This document shows positions 6,943-17,043 of a DNA stretch of 55,669 nt, in pieces. Source of the stretch: an uncultured Clostridia bacterium (GTDB lineage: Bacteria > Bacillota > Clostridia > TANB77 > CAG-508). The first letter of the stretch is position 1, and each line of letters opens with the position of its first letter. A program made the position numbers and the translations under genes. The notes under the pieces were generated by a model. That model was not told the origin of the DNA, searched no databases, and saw nothing but the letters and a program-made list of their open reading frames with translations. The stretch lies in the NCBI GenBank assembly GCA_944386135.1, contig CALWZW010000007.1, positions 1-55,669 of the forward strand, written 5' to 3'.

Positions 6943-7809
6943 CTATAATGTAATTCCAATTAAATTCATCACAATTCCTGTGACTGCTCCTAAAGTAAAT
7001 AACAATACTACTATTTTAATGTTTTCTTTTACATTTTTGTTTATTCTAAATAACATTAGTATTCCTGTTCCTGCATTTACTAAAAGTCCTGCAATTAAAG
7101 AACCAAAGCTTATTATTTCTGATAAATATAATTCTGTTATGATTACTGAAGAAGCACAGTTAGGAATTAATCCTATTAGTGAAGCTACTACTGGTTCAAA
7201 TATTGAAGCACCTTGCATAAATCCTTTTAATGTATCTTCTCCAACAATTTCTATGACAAAATTTATTACAAATGTTAATATAAATATGTATATAAATATA
7301 TTTATTGTATGTTTTAATGCTGATTTGAATATTCCTTTTTCACAATGGCAATGTTCTTCTTCACAAATATCTACAATTTTATTTTCTGATTGTTTGTTTT
7401 TATTTTTTATATTTATAATAAAATCGATAATAAATCCATAAATCATACCTATTGCAAATTTAATTGCAAGTATGGTTATTATAATATTTATTGGAACTGC
7501 TCTTGATATAAGTATTGGCAGCATTTCGTCAGATGTTGATAAATATACTGCAATTAGTGTTCCAAGTGTGATTATTCTCGCTGCATAAAAATTTGTTGCT
7601 GCAACTGAAAAACCACATTGAGGAAATATTCCTAAAAGGCTTCCTATTGCAGGTCCAAATTTACCTGATTTCTTTATTTTTTCTTTAGACTTGTCGCTTA
7701 TTTTATGTTCAATATATTCCATTATTAAATATGCTATAAATAAAAATGGTAATAATTTTATGCTATCTGTTATTGTATGTTCTAATGTATGTAATAAGGT
7801 GTGTATCAT
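6943..7809 (-). CDS. Putative 10-TM heavy-metal/manganese exporter (ArsP_2-like)
   Basis: A 288-residue integral membrane protein with about eight to ten helices. Two similar halves each carry the motif FPQCGFSVAATNFYAARIIT (about residues 61-80) or IPNCASSVIITELYLSEIIS (about 215-234), typical of the family called ArsP_2 or putative manganese transporter. A cytoplasmic loop holds the His/Cys-rich EEEHCHCEK, a likely metal-binding site. GGAG about ten bases before ATG 7809 supports the start. The paired Cys motifs and metal loop indicate export of a thiophilic or transition metal; the exact substrate is unknown. Confidence 0.8.
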   Translation of the reverse strand: MIHTLLHTLEHTITDSIKLLPFLFIAYLIMEYIEHKISDKSKEKIKKSGKFGPAIGSLLGIFPQCGFSVAATNFYAARIITLGTLIAVYLSTSDEMLPILISRAVPINIIITILAIKFAIGMIYGFIIDFIINIKNKNKQSENKIVDICEEEHCHCEKGIFKSALKHTINIFIYIFILTFVINFVIEIVGEDTLKGFMQGASIFEPVVASLIGLIPNCASSVIITELYLSEIISFGSLIAGLLVNAGTGILMLFRINKNVKENIKIVVLLFTLGAVTGIVMNLIGITL

Positions 7810-7899
7810 ATTATTTTTTCTCCTATTAATTTTTTAACTTTTATATTTTACCATATTTTTCCTAAAAAATCAATAAAGCAACTTTCTCTTATCAGCTAT

Positions 7900-8755
7900 T
7901 TATGTGCCAAATGTTATAAACATAACTATTCCTATACTTTCTATTACAAATAAATTTAGCATATTTGAAGCAAATAAATTACTTGTTGCTTCTATTACAC
8001 CTTGTACTTCATTAGAATTTTTACTATGATGTTTTTGTGCTTCTATGAAGGTTATTAGTTCTGGTATACTTGTTACAAATCCTAATATTATACCTATTAT
8101 CCATTCCGGAATATTAAATATATTATTCAAACTTTCTAATGTATTTCCTAATAAATTTCCGAGCAAAAAATAGTATAACTCCTGTTCCTATTAGCTTAAT
8201 TCCAGTTATTATTGCAAGTTTCTTCTTATGTTTTATCCATTTCTTTTCTTCTTCTATTTTCTTTATTTCTTTATTATTAATTGTAGTTATATTATATAAT
8301 TTGTATGCATTTCCTTTTATATAATACAATATTATAAATAGCAATATAAATATAGGAACCATCACAAAATTTACTTCTATTCGTGCTATAACCATAATTA
8401 TTGGTATAATTATGGTTATAATCACTATTCCAAGTTCTATTTTTAATGCTTTATTTCTTAGTATTTTTACATTTTTATTAATCACTACTGAATATATGTA
8501 TTGTACAAAATTTATTATATTTGAACTTATAATATTGTAAATACTAGCATCAAATAATCCTTGTAAGCCAGAAAAAAATACCGTTAGAAGTTCTGGCATC
8601 GAAGTTGCAATTCCTGCTATATTTCCAATTGCTTTCGGAGATAAATCTAAAATTTCTGCAAATTTTCTTAAAAGTTTTACAAGTATTTGTTTTGACACAA
8701 AAACGATTACCAAAGAATATATTATAAATTTTATTATCTCAAATAAAAATCCCAT
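7900..8755 (-). CDS. Sodium/calcium exchanger family protein, one +1 frameshift at CGG
   Basis: A CaCA-type cation antiporter of about 284 residues with two inverted halves. The first alpha repeat reads AIGNIAGIATSMPELLTVFFSG; given here in parts, IAGIATSMPELLT is the key motif. The second is IILGFVTSIPELITFIEAQK. Between them is a charged cytoplasmic loop. The frames meet at an in-frame CGG (8161-8159): skipping C joins GVILFFA to GNLLGNTLESLN. GAGGTG at 8762-8767 supports ATG 8755. Without the shift the second alpha repeat, essential for transport, would be lost. Ion specificity is not evident. Confidence 0.85.
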
Positions 8756-8798
8756 TTTCACACCTCTATGGGAATTATTACCATATTTTTCTATCTCT

Positions 8799-8843
8799 AA
8801 ACAAAAAGAAGTGAAGAAATTAAATCTTCACTTCTTTTTGTTT
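8799..8843 (-). terminator. Terminator of valS
   Basis: Stem AAACAAAAAGAAGTGAAG / CTTCACTTCTTTTTGTTT, beginning right at the valS stop codon. Confidence 0.85.
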
Positions 8844-11472
8844 ATTTCATTTCACTTATTCTCTTTTCTACTGTTTCTAACATTTCTCTATATTTTTTTA
8901 GTTTTGCTTCTTCTTCTTCTATTTTTGCCTTAGGTGCTTTTTCAATGAAGCCTTTGTTAGCAAGCATTTTACTTGCTCTTGCAACTTCCGCTTCTAGTTT
9001 CTCTTTTTCACCTTTTAATCTTTCTAACTCTTTTTCTATATCAACTAATTCCTCAAAAGGAATAAACACTTCAATCCCTTCTTGTACTATTGATATTGCA
9101 TTACTTGGTATATTTTTCTTATCTTCTTGAATTATTATATTCTCTGCATAACCAAGTTTTTTCAAGAATTCATTTGAATCTTCTAGAAGAGTTTTGTACT
9201 TTTGTGTAACAAATATAAGGTTTGTCTTTTTACTTGGAACAACATTCATATTTGCTCTTATGTTTCTTATATTTACAATTATATTTTTTAAGATTTCGAT
9301 TTCTTCCTCTTCTTTATCATATTTATAGTTTTTCTTTATTTCAGGCCACTTTTCAAGCATTATACTCTCTTTTTCTACTATAAGTTCTTTATATATCCTC
9401 TCTGTTATAAATGGCATAAATGGATGCAATAACTTCAAAGAACATACAAGCACATGGTTTAATGTGTACATTACTTCTTTTTTTGCTTCGTCTTCTTTGC
9501 TATATAGTCTTGGTTTTACAATTTCTATATACCAGTCACAAAATTCACTCCAAATAAAGTCATATATCTTTGTTGCAGCAATTCCGATTTCATATTTTTC
9601 AATATGATTTGTTACATCTACTACTAATTTGTCTAGTTTATTTAATATCCACTTGTCTTCTATTCTTAAATTTTCTTCTTTATATTCTTTTAAAGTTTCA
9701 TCAATGTTTGCTAGCACAAATTTAGATGCATTCCAAATTTTATTTGCAAAATTCTTAGTAGACATAGCTTTTTCTTCTGAGTATTTTACATCATTTCCGA
9801 GTGTCATATTTTGAACTAATGAAAATCTCAAAGAGTCAGCTCCATATTTATTTATTATGTCCATTGGGTCTATTCCGTTTCCTAGACTCTTAGACATTTT
9901 TCTTCCTTGTGCATCTCTAACTAATCCATGCATAAATACTGTATCAAATGGAATTTGTTTTGTATGTTCTAGTCCTGAGAATATCATTCTTGCAACCCAG
10001 AAGAATATAATATCATATGCTGTAACTAATGTATTAGTTGGATAGAAATATTTATAATCTTCTGTTTCTTCTGGCCAGCCCATTGTTGAAAATGGCCATA
10101 AAGCTGAACTAAACCATGTGTCCAATGTATCTGGGTCTTGGTGTATCTTTTTGCTTCCACATTTTGTACATTTTTCAGGTTTCTCACTAGATACCATTAT
10201 TTTTCCACATTCTTCACAATAATATGCTGGTATTCTATGTCCCCACCATATTTGTCTTGATATACACCAGTCTTTTATATTTTCCATCCAATGGAAATAT
10301 AGTTTATCAAACCTTTCTGGTACAAATTTTATTTTTCCAGATTTTACAACTTCTATCGCTGGTTTTGCAAGCTCATCCATTTTCATAAACCATTGCATTG
10401 ATATTCTTGGCTCTACTGTATTATGACATCTATAACATTTTCCAACATTATGAGTATAATCTTCTACTTTCTCTAATACTCCTAGATTTTCTAAATCTTT
10501 TACTATTTCTTTTCTTGCTTCCATTAGCCCCATACCTTTATATTTTGGAACTAAATTTAGCATTATTCCATATTCATCAAACACTTCTATTGCTTCTAAG
10601 TTATGTCTTAGCCCTGATTCATAGTCGTTAAAATCGTGTGCAGGAGTTACCTTTACGCATCCTGTTCCAAAGTCTTTTTCTACAAATTCGTCTGCAACAA
10701 TAGGTATTTCTCTATTTACTAAAGGAACAATAACTTTCTTACCTATAATATCTTTATATCTGTCATCTTCTGGATTAACTGCAACAGCTGTATCACCAAG
10801 CATTGTTTCTGGGCGAGTAGTTGCAACTGTTACAAAGTTTCTTTTGTCTTTTGTATAATATCTTATATGCCATAGATGTGTTGGTTCTTCTTCAAATTCA
10901 ACTTCTGCATCTGATAAAGATGTTTTACATGTAGGGCACCAGTTTATCATTCTGTTTCCTCTATATATCGCACCTTTTTTATACATATCTATGAAAACTT
11001 TTTCAACAGCCTTTGATAGTCCTTCATCAAGAGTAAATCTTTGTCTTGTCCAATCGCAAGCACAGCCTAAACTTTTTAACTGTTTTATTATTGTTCCACC
11101 ATATTCATGTGTCCAGTTCCATGCTTCTTCTAGGAAGGCTTCTCTTCCAATTTCTTCTTTGGTCTTTCCCTCTTGTTTTAATTTTTCTACTACTTTTACT
11201 TCAGTTGCAATTGCTGCATGGTCTGTTCCTGGTATCCATAAGGTATTAAATCCTCTTAATTTTTTATATCTTATCAATATATCTTGAAGTGTCATAACTA
11301 AAGCATGTCCCATATGTAATTTTCCTGTTACGTTTGGTGGTGGAATAACTATTGTATATGGCACTTTCGTTTTATCTACTTTTGGAGTGAAATATTTTTT
11401 TTCATCCCATTCACTATATATCTTTTCTTCGAATTCATTTGGATTATATTGGTTTAAGCTGTGTTCTTTCAT
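8842..11472 (-). CDS. valS: Valyl-tRNA synthetase
   Basis: Charges tRNA-Val. The 876-residue class I synthetase has PPPNVTGKLHMGHA with the HIGH-type HMGH (about residues 45-58), the CP1 editing domain with TTRPETMLGDTAVAVNP, zinc-type CPTC and CYRCH pairs, GRKMSKSLGNG with the KMSKS loop, an anticodon-binding domain, and a C-terminal coiled-coil arm (ELERLKGEKEKLEAEVARAS). Length and order are standard. AGGAGG stands upstream of ATG 11472. No T-box leader is visible in the short upstream gap. Several CGG trinucleotides occur, all out of frame. Confidence 0.97.
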   Translation of the reverse strand: MKEHSLNQYNPNEFEEKIYSEWDEKKYFTPKVDKTKVPYTIVIPPPNVTGKLHMGHALVMTLQDILIRYKKLRGFNTLWIPGTDHAAIATEVKVVEKLKQEGKTKEEIGREAFLEEAWNWTHEYGGTIIKQLKSLGCACDWTRQRFTLDEGLSKAVEKVFIDMYKKGAIYRGNRMINWCPTCKTSLSDAEVEFEEEPTHLWHIRYYTKDKRNFVTVATTRPETMLGDTAVAVNPEDDRYKDIIGKKVIVPLVNREIPIVADEFVEKDFGTGCVKVTPAHDFNDYESGLRHNLEAIEVFDEYGIMLNLVPKYKGMGLMEARKEIVKDLENLGVLEKVEDYTHNVGKCYRCHNTVEPRISMQWFMKMDELAKPAIEVVKSGKIKFVPERFDKLYFHWMENIKDWCISRQIWWGHRIPAYYCEECGKIMVSSEKPEKCTKCGSKKIHQDPDTLDTWFSSALWPFSTMGWPEETEDYKYFYPTNTLVTAYDIIFFWVARMIFSGLEHTKQIPFDTVFMHGLVRDAQGRKMSKSLGNGIDPMDIINKYGADSLRFSLVQNMTLGNDVKYSEEKAMSTKNFANKIWNASKFVLANIDETLKEYKEENLRIEDKWILNKLDKLVVDVTNHIEKYEIGIAATKIYDFIWSEFCDWYIEIVKPRLYSKEDEAKKEVMYTLNHVLVCSLKLLHPFMPFITERIYKELIVEKESIMLEKWPEIKKNYKYDKEEEEIEILKNIIVNIRNIRANMNVVPSKKTNLIFVTQKYKTLLEDSNEFLKKLGYAENIIIQEDKKNIPSNAISIVQEGIEVFIPFEELVDIEKELERLKGEKEKLEAEVARASKMLANKGFIEKAPKAKIEEEEAKLKKYREMLETVEKRISEMK

Positions 11473-11502
11473 AAATTTTAGCTTCCTCCTAAATTATTTT
11501 TT

Positions 11503-11523
11503 AGGCAGACCATAAAGTCTGCC
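11503..11523. terminator. Weak hairpin between L,D-transpeptidase gene and valS
   Basis: AGGCAGAC CATAAA GTCTGCCT forms a compact stem. On the transcribed (minus) strand it is not followed by a T run, so it may only attenuate or stabilise the 3' end. Confidence 0.4.
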
Positions 11524-11532
11524 TTTAAAGTT

Positions 11533-12687
11533 TTAAACTTGATTTGATGTTTTGTCTTTATTTAGTTCATTTTTAGATGTTATATTATTTTTTCCTTTAT
11601 CTGTGTTTGTTACTGTATTTTGTTTATTAGAATTTGTTCCACTGTCTGGTTTTTTATTAGTACTGTTAGTTACATCTATACTATTTGTATATATAGAATT
11701 ATTATTTGTATTAGTGTTATTATTTACATTTGTATCTGTGTTATTATCATTTTCATTGACAATATTATCTCCATTAGTTATATCTTCTGTTTCATTTCTT
11801 GATGTATCATTTTCTTCTACTGGCTCTGTGTTTACTTCTTCTGCTTCTTCCTGCTTTTCTAAATAATCTTTCCATGGATTATCTTTGTCTGGATCTGTTG
11901 GGTCCCAATTTCTTACTTCTTCATCATCACTTATTTTTTGTGCTGTAGGTTTACCAAGTGGCCCTGGGTTTGATGAAGAATAGAATTCTACCTTTGTTCC
12001 TGGTACGCAATTGTCATATATCCATTTTGCGTCTTCTACAGTAAGCCTTATACAGCCAAGAGAAGCCTTTGTTCCCAATTTATCATATTCCCACCATTCT
12101 AAAGTTGATTTGTCTTTTTCTTCATAAGGCACCGAATGGAATAGAATGTGTCCTGTAATCCTGCAGGCATATTGCCCATATACGTCTCCCTGTAATAATC
12201 TCCATGTATATTTATCTGACATGCTATACACACCTGATTCTGGTGTTGCAGTTCCTATAGAGCATATCATTGCTTTTATAGGTACAGTATAGTTTCCTTT
12301 TGAGTCTTTTTTATATATTGTAACAACATTTGCTTGATTATTTACTTTTATATAGTATGGTATATCTGCTTCATTGTTTTGGCTACTTTTATTTTCACTC
12401 TCTTTGTTTTCATTCGTGTCATTTTCATTTGTTTTGTTTTCATCATCTAAACCAACTACCAACACGTTATTTTCCTCTTCTCCTCCTTCTTCTTTAGCTA
12501 TTTGATTTTCGCTTTCACTATAATAAAGTATATTCGCTCCTTGTTTTGCTAATTCTTTATTTTTATTTTGAAAATACAAAACTGTTACAGTAAGAATTGC
12601 GGATATTAAAAGCAATATTAACATACCTGTTGATATTATTATTATTTTTTTCTTTTTCTGATTACTCAGTTTTTGTTTTTGGTTCAT
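11533..12687 (-). CDS. Membrane-anchored L,D-transpeptidase (YkuD)
   Basis: Forms 3-3 cross-links or attaches proteins in peptidoglycan. After a short basic N-terminus comes one membrane anchor (about residues 14-40), an acidic Asn/Glu linker (about 60-108), then the YkuD catalytic domain (about 110-240) with GHILFHSVPYE (His184) and the catalytic SLGCIRLT (Cys212). The C-terminal about 130 residues are low-complexity Asn/Thr/Asp-rich and probably lie in the wall. The long disordered tail is unusual for YkuD enzymes. It lies 14 bp downstream of a 62-residue membrane protein gene and likely shares its transcript. Confidence 0.9.
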   Translation of the reverse strand: MNQKQKLSNQKKKKIIIISTGMLILLLISAILTVTVLYFQNKNKELAKQGANILYYSESENQIAKEEGGEEENNVLVVGLDDENKTNENDTNENKESENKSSQNNEADIPYYIKVNNQANVVTIYKKDSKGNYTVPIKAMICSIGTATPESGVYSMSDKYTWRLLQGDVYGQYACRITGHILFHSVPYEEKDKSTLEWWEYDKLGTKASLGCIRLTVEDAKWIYDNCVPGTKVEFYSSSNPGPLGKPTAQKISDDEEVRNWDPTDPDKDNPWKDYLEKQEEAEEVNTEPVEENDTSRNETEDITNGDNIVNENDNNTDTNVNNNTNTNNNSIYTNSIDVTNSTNKKPDSGTNSNKQNTVTNTDKGKNNITSKNELNKDKTSNQV

Positions 12688-12701
12688 ATTTATATTCCTT
12701 T

Positions 12702-12890
12702 TTAATTAAAATATATTATTAGAACTCCTATTATCGACATAAAAAAGCCTAATATTTTTAAGCCAGCAGATGCTTCGTTTTGGTCTCCAAATCCAAATAA
12801 TTTTTTTGATATTCCTCTCGCATCATAAATTAGTATTACACCAATCGTTGTAAGTATTAGTCCTAATATTAATAAAATCGTTTCTTTCAT
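12702..12890 (-). CDS. Small two-helix membrane protein
   Basis: A 62-residue protein with two predicted membrane helices (TILLILGLILTTIGVILIY and ILGFFMSIIGVLIIYF) joined by a short cytoplasmic stretch DARGISKKLFGFGDQNEASA. Small proteins of this form are common in Clostridia and have no known role. It is immediately upstream of the L,D-transpeptidase gene, so a cell-envelope link is possible but unproven. Confidence 0.6.
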   Translation of the reverse strand: MKETILLILGLILTTIGVILIYDARGISKKLFGFGDQNEASAGLKILGFFMSIIGVLIIYFN

Positions 12891-13050
12891 TTTTCAACAT
12901 CCTTTTTCACTATAATATCTTATCTTTTTTTCGCTAAAAAGTCAAGTAGTCTAGCTCCTTTTTAGGATTTATGAATTCTATATTGTATATTTTGATATTT
13001 TTGGGTCAATACTATAGATATACTAATTTCATATGGAGGTGCTTATTTAC

Positions 13051-13134
13051 ATGAAAGAAAAGAAAAATAAGAATAATAACAATAATAATAACAGCAAAAA
13101 TAACAACAACCAAAATGAAAATAATAATCGTTAG
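13051..13134 (+). CDS. Asparagine-rich 27-residue peptide
   Basis: ATG 13051 follows a good GGAGGTG (13035-13041) and opens a 27-residue peptide, MKEKKNKN then a run of Asn broken by Ser, Lys, Gln and Glu, ending NNNR and TAG. A strong terminator begins eight bases later. The combination of ribosome binding site, short open frame and terminator indicates a real gene. The function is unknown; highly charged Asn-rich micropeptides like this recur in Clostridia. Confidence 0.6.
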   Translation: MKEKKNKNNNNNNNSKNNNNQNENNNR

Positions 13135-13141
13135 TTTTTTG

Positions 13142-13175
13142 AATAATGCCTTAGAATATAAGGCATTATTTTTTA
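13142..13175 (+). terminator. Terminator of the Asn-rich peptide gene
   Basis: Stem AATAATGCCTTA / TAAGGCATTATT followed by TTTT. Confidence 0.85.
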
Positions 13176-13261
13176 TGTACAATAATAAATATATATTTAA
13201 TAAGAGGTATTTTAAATTTAAAAGTACCGCGTAAGCGACCAGCGAGCCGAAGCTAAATGTT

Positions 13262-16088
13262 CTATCTTTCTAAATATTTTTTCAAAAACTGTCCTGTATA
13301 GCTTTTTTCATTTTTTACGACTTGCTCTGGTGTTCCAACTTGTACTACTGTTCCTCCTGCTTCTCCACCTTCTGGTCCTAAATCTATAATGTAATCACAT
13401 GTTTTTATTAAATCTAAGTTATGTTCTATTACAACTATACTATTTCCTGTATCTACAAGTCGTTGTAGAATATCTACTAGTTTATGGACATCCGCAATAT
13501 GAAGCCCTGTTGTTGGCTCATCTAAAATATAAAGTGTTTTTCCTGTTGCTTTTTTAGATAATTCTGTTGCAAGTTTTACTCTTTGTGCTTCTCCTCCTGA
13601 AAGTGTTGTTGAAGGTTGTCCTAGTTTTATATATCCGAAGTCCTACGTCTGCAAGAGTTTGGATTTTTTGTTTAATCCTTGGAACATTTGCAAAAAATTC
13701 TAATGCTTCTTCAACAGTCATATCTAATACATCTGCAATTGTTTTTCCCTTATATTTTACTTCCAATGTTTCTTGATTATACCTTTTCCCTTTGCAGACT
13801 TCGCAAGGTACATATATATCTGGTAAGAAATGCATCTCTATTCTTAAAACTCCATCGCCTTGGCAAGCCTCACATCTTCCTCCTGGTACATTGAAACTAA
13901 ATCTTCCCTTTTGATATCCTCTTAACTTTGCTTCATTAGTCGTTGCAAATAAATCACGTATAATATCAAAAACTCCTGTATATGTAGCTGGATTTGAGCG
14001 AGGTGTTCTACCTATTGGTGATTGGTCTATATTTATAATTTTATCTATGTTCTCTAATCCTTTTATTTCTTTACATTTTCCTGGTTTTTCGTTTGACTTA
14101 TTAATTTCTTTTGAGGCTGTTTTATATAATACTTCATTTACTAAAGTAGATTTACCAGAGCCAGAAACACCTGTTACGCAAGTGAATACTCCTAACGGAA
14201 TTTTTACATTTATATTTTTTAAATTGTTTTCTGATGCTCCTATTATTTCTATAGACTTTCCTTTAGATTTTCTTCTCTTCTTTGGAACTTGAATCTGCTT
14301 CCTTCCACTTAAATATTGTCCTGTTACAGAATTTGGAACAAGTTTAATTTCTTCTGCTGTACCTTGTGCTATTACATTTCCTCCATGCACTCCAGGTCCT
14401 GGTCCTATATCTATTATTTGGTCAGCTGCATACATTGTATCTTCGTCATGCTCTACGACAAGTACAGAATTTCCTAAATCTCTTAATTTTTTAAGTGTTG
14501 CAATTAACTTATCATTGTCTCTTTGATGTAATCCAATACTTGGTTCATCTAAAATATATAATACACCTGTTAAACTTGAGCCTATCTGTGTAGCAAGTCT
14601 AATTCTTTGTGCTTCTCCTCCTGAAAGTGTTCCTGCTGCTCTTGATAATGTTAAATATTCTAATCCTACATCTATTAAAAATTGTAGTCTTTTATCTAAT
14701 TCTTTGAAAATTTGGTCTGCTATCATTTTATCTTTTTGAGATAATTCTAGTGAATTTAAAAATGATTTTATTTCAACAATTGACATGTCTGTGAGCTCTT
14801 TGATGTTTTTATTTCCAACTTTTACTGATAAACTTTCTTTTTTTAGTCTTGCTCCATTACAGGTTGGGCAGTCACTTTCGCTCATGTACATTTCATAGAA
14901 ATCTCTCATTCCTTGAGATTTTGTTTCATTATGTCTTCTTTCTAATGTTGGAATAACTCCTTCAAATGGTGCTTTGAATTTTCTTATTCCTACTGCTGAT
15001 TCATACTCAAAATCTATGCTTTCATTTCCTGTTCCATATAATATTTTATCTAAGAAATCTCTTGGTAATTTTTTTATTGGTTTTGATATATCTACTCCGT
15101 AATGCCTTCCTATGCTTTCAAAGTACATCTTTGCCATTGTTTCGCCTTTTTTCATAGTGCTCGAGCCAAAAGCTTTTACTCCGTCATATAGAGTTTTATT
15201 TTTGTCTGGTATAATTAAGTCTTCATCCATTCTCATAAGATAACCAATTCCCGTACAAGTTGGGCAAGCTCCAAATGGATTGTTAAATGAAAACATTCTT
15301 GGAGTTAGTTCTCCTAGACTTATTCCACAATCTGGGCAAGCATAATTTGAGCTATATAATTTTTCCTCTTTTCCATTTATATCAATTAATACTAAATCAT
15401 TTGCATGTTTTAAAGCAATTTCTACAGATTCTGCAAGCCTATTTCTTATTCCTTCTTTTATTACTAATCTATCTACTACAAGTTCAATATTATGTTTCTT
15501 TTTTCTATCAATATTTAAGTCATCTGTAAGTTCTACGGTTTCTCCGTCTACTCTAGCTCTTACAAATCCTTCTTTTTGGTATCCTTGAATTTGTTTTACA
15601 AATTCTCCTTTTCTTCCACGAACAATAGGAGCTAAAACTTGTATTTTAGTTCCTTCATCAAGTTCTAATATATTATCTACTATTTGGTCTAATGTTTGTT
15701 TCTCTATTTTTTTACCACATTTAGGACAATATGCTATTCCAATTCTTGCATATAATAGACGTATATAATCATATATTTCTGTAACTGTTCCGACAGTTGA
15801 ACGTGGGTTTTTAGATGTTGTTTTTTGGTCTATCGAAATTGCTGGTGATAGTCCATCTATAGATTCAACATTTGGCTTTTCCATCATTCCTAAAAATTGT
15901 CTTGCATAAGATGAAAGACTTTCTACATATCTTCTTTGTCCTTCTGCATATAATGTATCAAATGCAAGTGAAGATTTTCCAGAGCCTGAAAGACCTGTTA
16001 TTACAACTAATTTATCTCTTGGTATTTCCAAATTTATATTTTTTAAATTATGTTCTTTTGCACCTTTTATTACTATTTTGTCATTCAT
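13262..16088 (-). CDS. uvrA: Excinuclease ABC subunit A, one +1 frameshift at CGG
   Basis: Damage-recognition ATPase of nucleotide excision repair. It has the first Walker [15 protein letters not shown], zinc module CPKCGKK and CPDCGIS, the first ABC signature [16 protein letters not shown], the second Walker [15 protein letters not shown] and [18 protein letters not shown]. Frame 0 breaks at CGG 13637-13635, in the loop just before the second ABC signature. With +1 it reads [20 protein letters not shown] and continues through [10 protein letters not shown] to a TAG at 13264-13262. The total of 941 residues is the standard length. Without the shift the protein loses its second signature and Walker B, and hence its second ATPase site. 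Confidence 0.95.
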
Positions 16089-16271
16089 TTATAATCAATC
16101 CTTCCTAAGGTACAAACCGAGTTAAAAAAGCATAGTATTTTATATACTTTTTCAAACTGATTCCCCCATGGACATAATTATACTATATATAAATTTAAAA
16201 AACAAGGGTTTGGTAGATTTTAGTTTACTTAAATTATTTTTGATTAATTTTTAGATTTTAAACATGTTAGA

Positions 16272-16592
16272 TTAAAAATTATTTTTTGAAATATATGATT
16301 TATAAAATGACTCTAAATTTCTTTTTCCATGAATTACAAAATGTATGTATATTATTTTTTCTTTTTCTGCAATGCTATAAATTATTCGGTAGCTTTTATA
16401 TATTATTTCTCTATAATGTTTATTTTGCAGTTCGGGGACATATCTTCCTAGATACGGTGACTTTTCTAAATCATGGATAAATGAATAAATGTTTTTTGAA
16501 GTTTCATTTGCATATTTTAATGAGTCTTGTTCAATATATCTATAAATCTCTGATATATTTTGATGTGCTTCAGTCGATATTAAAACTTTCAT
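16272..16592 (-). CDS. RelE/ParE-family toxin
   Basis: A 106-residue protein with the RelE/ParE fold pattern: N-terminal VLISTEAHQNISEIYRYIEQ, the middle LEKSPYLGRYVPEL, and the C-terminal strands YREIIYKSYRIIYSI and IYIHFVIHGKRN. Such proteins are ribosome-dependent mRNases or gyrase poisons. The start overlaps the upstream antitoxin's 3' end by 23 bp, a classical coupled toxin-antitoxin layout. Which target it has cannot be told from sequence alone. Confidence 0.85.
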   Translation of the reverse strand: MKVLISTEAHQNISEIYRYIEQDSLKYANETSKNIYSFIHDLEKSPYLGRYVPELQNKHYREIIYKSYRIIYSIAEKEKIIYIHFVIHGKRNLESFYKSYISKNNF

Positions 16593-16755
16593 GCTCTTTT
16601 TTCATCCTCTCTATAGATTCTTCAATAGTCATAACTTTACCTTTTTTTATGTCATCTTCACTTTTCTTAAGCATTGATTTTAAGTATAAAGCATATATCT
16701 CATCCTCTGATAAAGTATCTATTGTTTTTAATGTTTTCCCTTTCTCATTAACCAT
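16570..16755 (-). CDS. Antitoxin partner of RelE/ParE toxin
   Basis: A 61-residue, highly charged protein encoded directly upstream of and overlapping the toxin. It has an acidic helical N-terminal part (LSEDEIYALYLKSMLKKSE) and a C-terminal IEESIERMKKEHESF that probably wraps the toxin. I see no clear ribbon-helix-helix or HTH DNA-binding motif. Its identity is inferred mainly from position and charge. Confidence 0.75.
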   Translation of the reverse strand: MVNEKGKTLKTIDTLSEDEIYALYLKSMLKKSEDDIKKGKVMTIEESIERMKKEHESFNID

Positions 16756-16882
16756 TTTGACCTTACTCCTTTCATTGTTAATTTTGTATAGTATATCATG
16801 TTTTTTGCTTTATTACTACAAAATCCAAATTTTTTGACTTATTTTTTTCATTTTTGTTAATTCTTATGCATTAAATTAATTT

Positions 16883-17022
16883 TTGGTCGCCTAAGACGGT
16901 TTTGAATGACCTTTTTGCAGATTTATTGCAATTAGGGACGGTTCTAAATCGCAATTTTTGTTTAAAAATCAACAAAAATTTAATGTTAAGAAAAATTGCG
17001 ATTTAGAACAGTCCCCAATTGC
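16883..17022. repeat. REP-like element (GGGGAC family) with a degenerate second copy
   Basis: Bases 16928-16959 (GCAATTAGGGACGGTTCTAA..) pair with 16991-17022 with two mismatches. Just before it, 16883-16910 holds a degraded single copy (GGTCGCCTAAGACGG..GAATGACC) matching the arm at 3151-3178. It follows the histidine kinase stop and may also act as its terminator. A TGGCGAAGCCA fragment of another repeat family adjoins at 17027-17037. Confidence 0.8.
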
Positions 17023-17043
17023 CATGTGGCGAAGCCACTTTTC

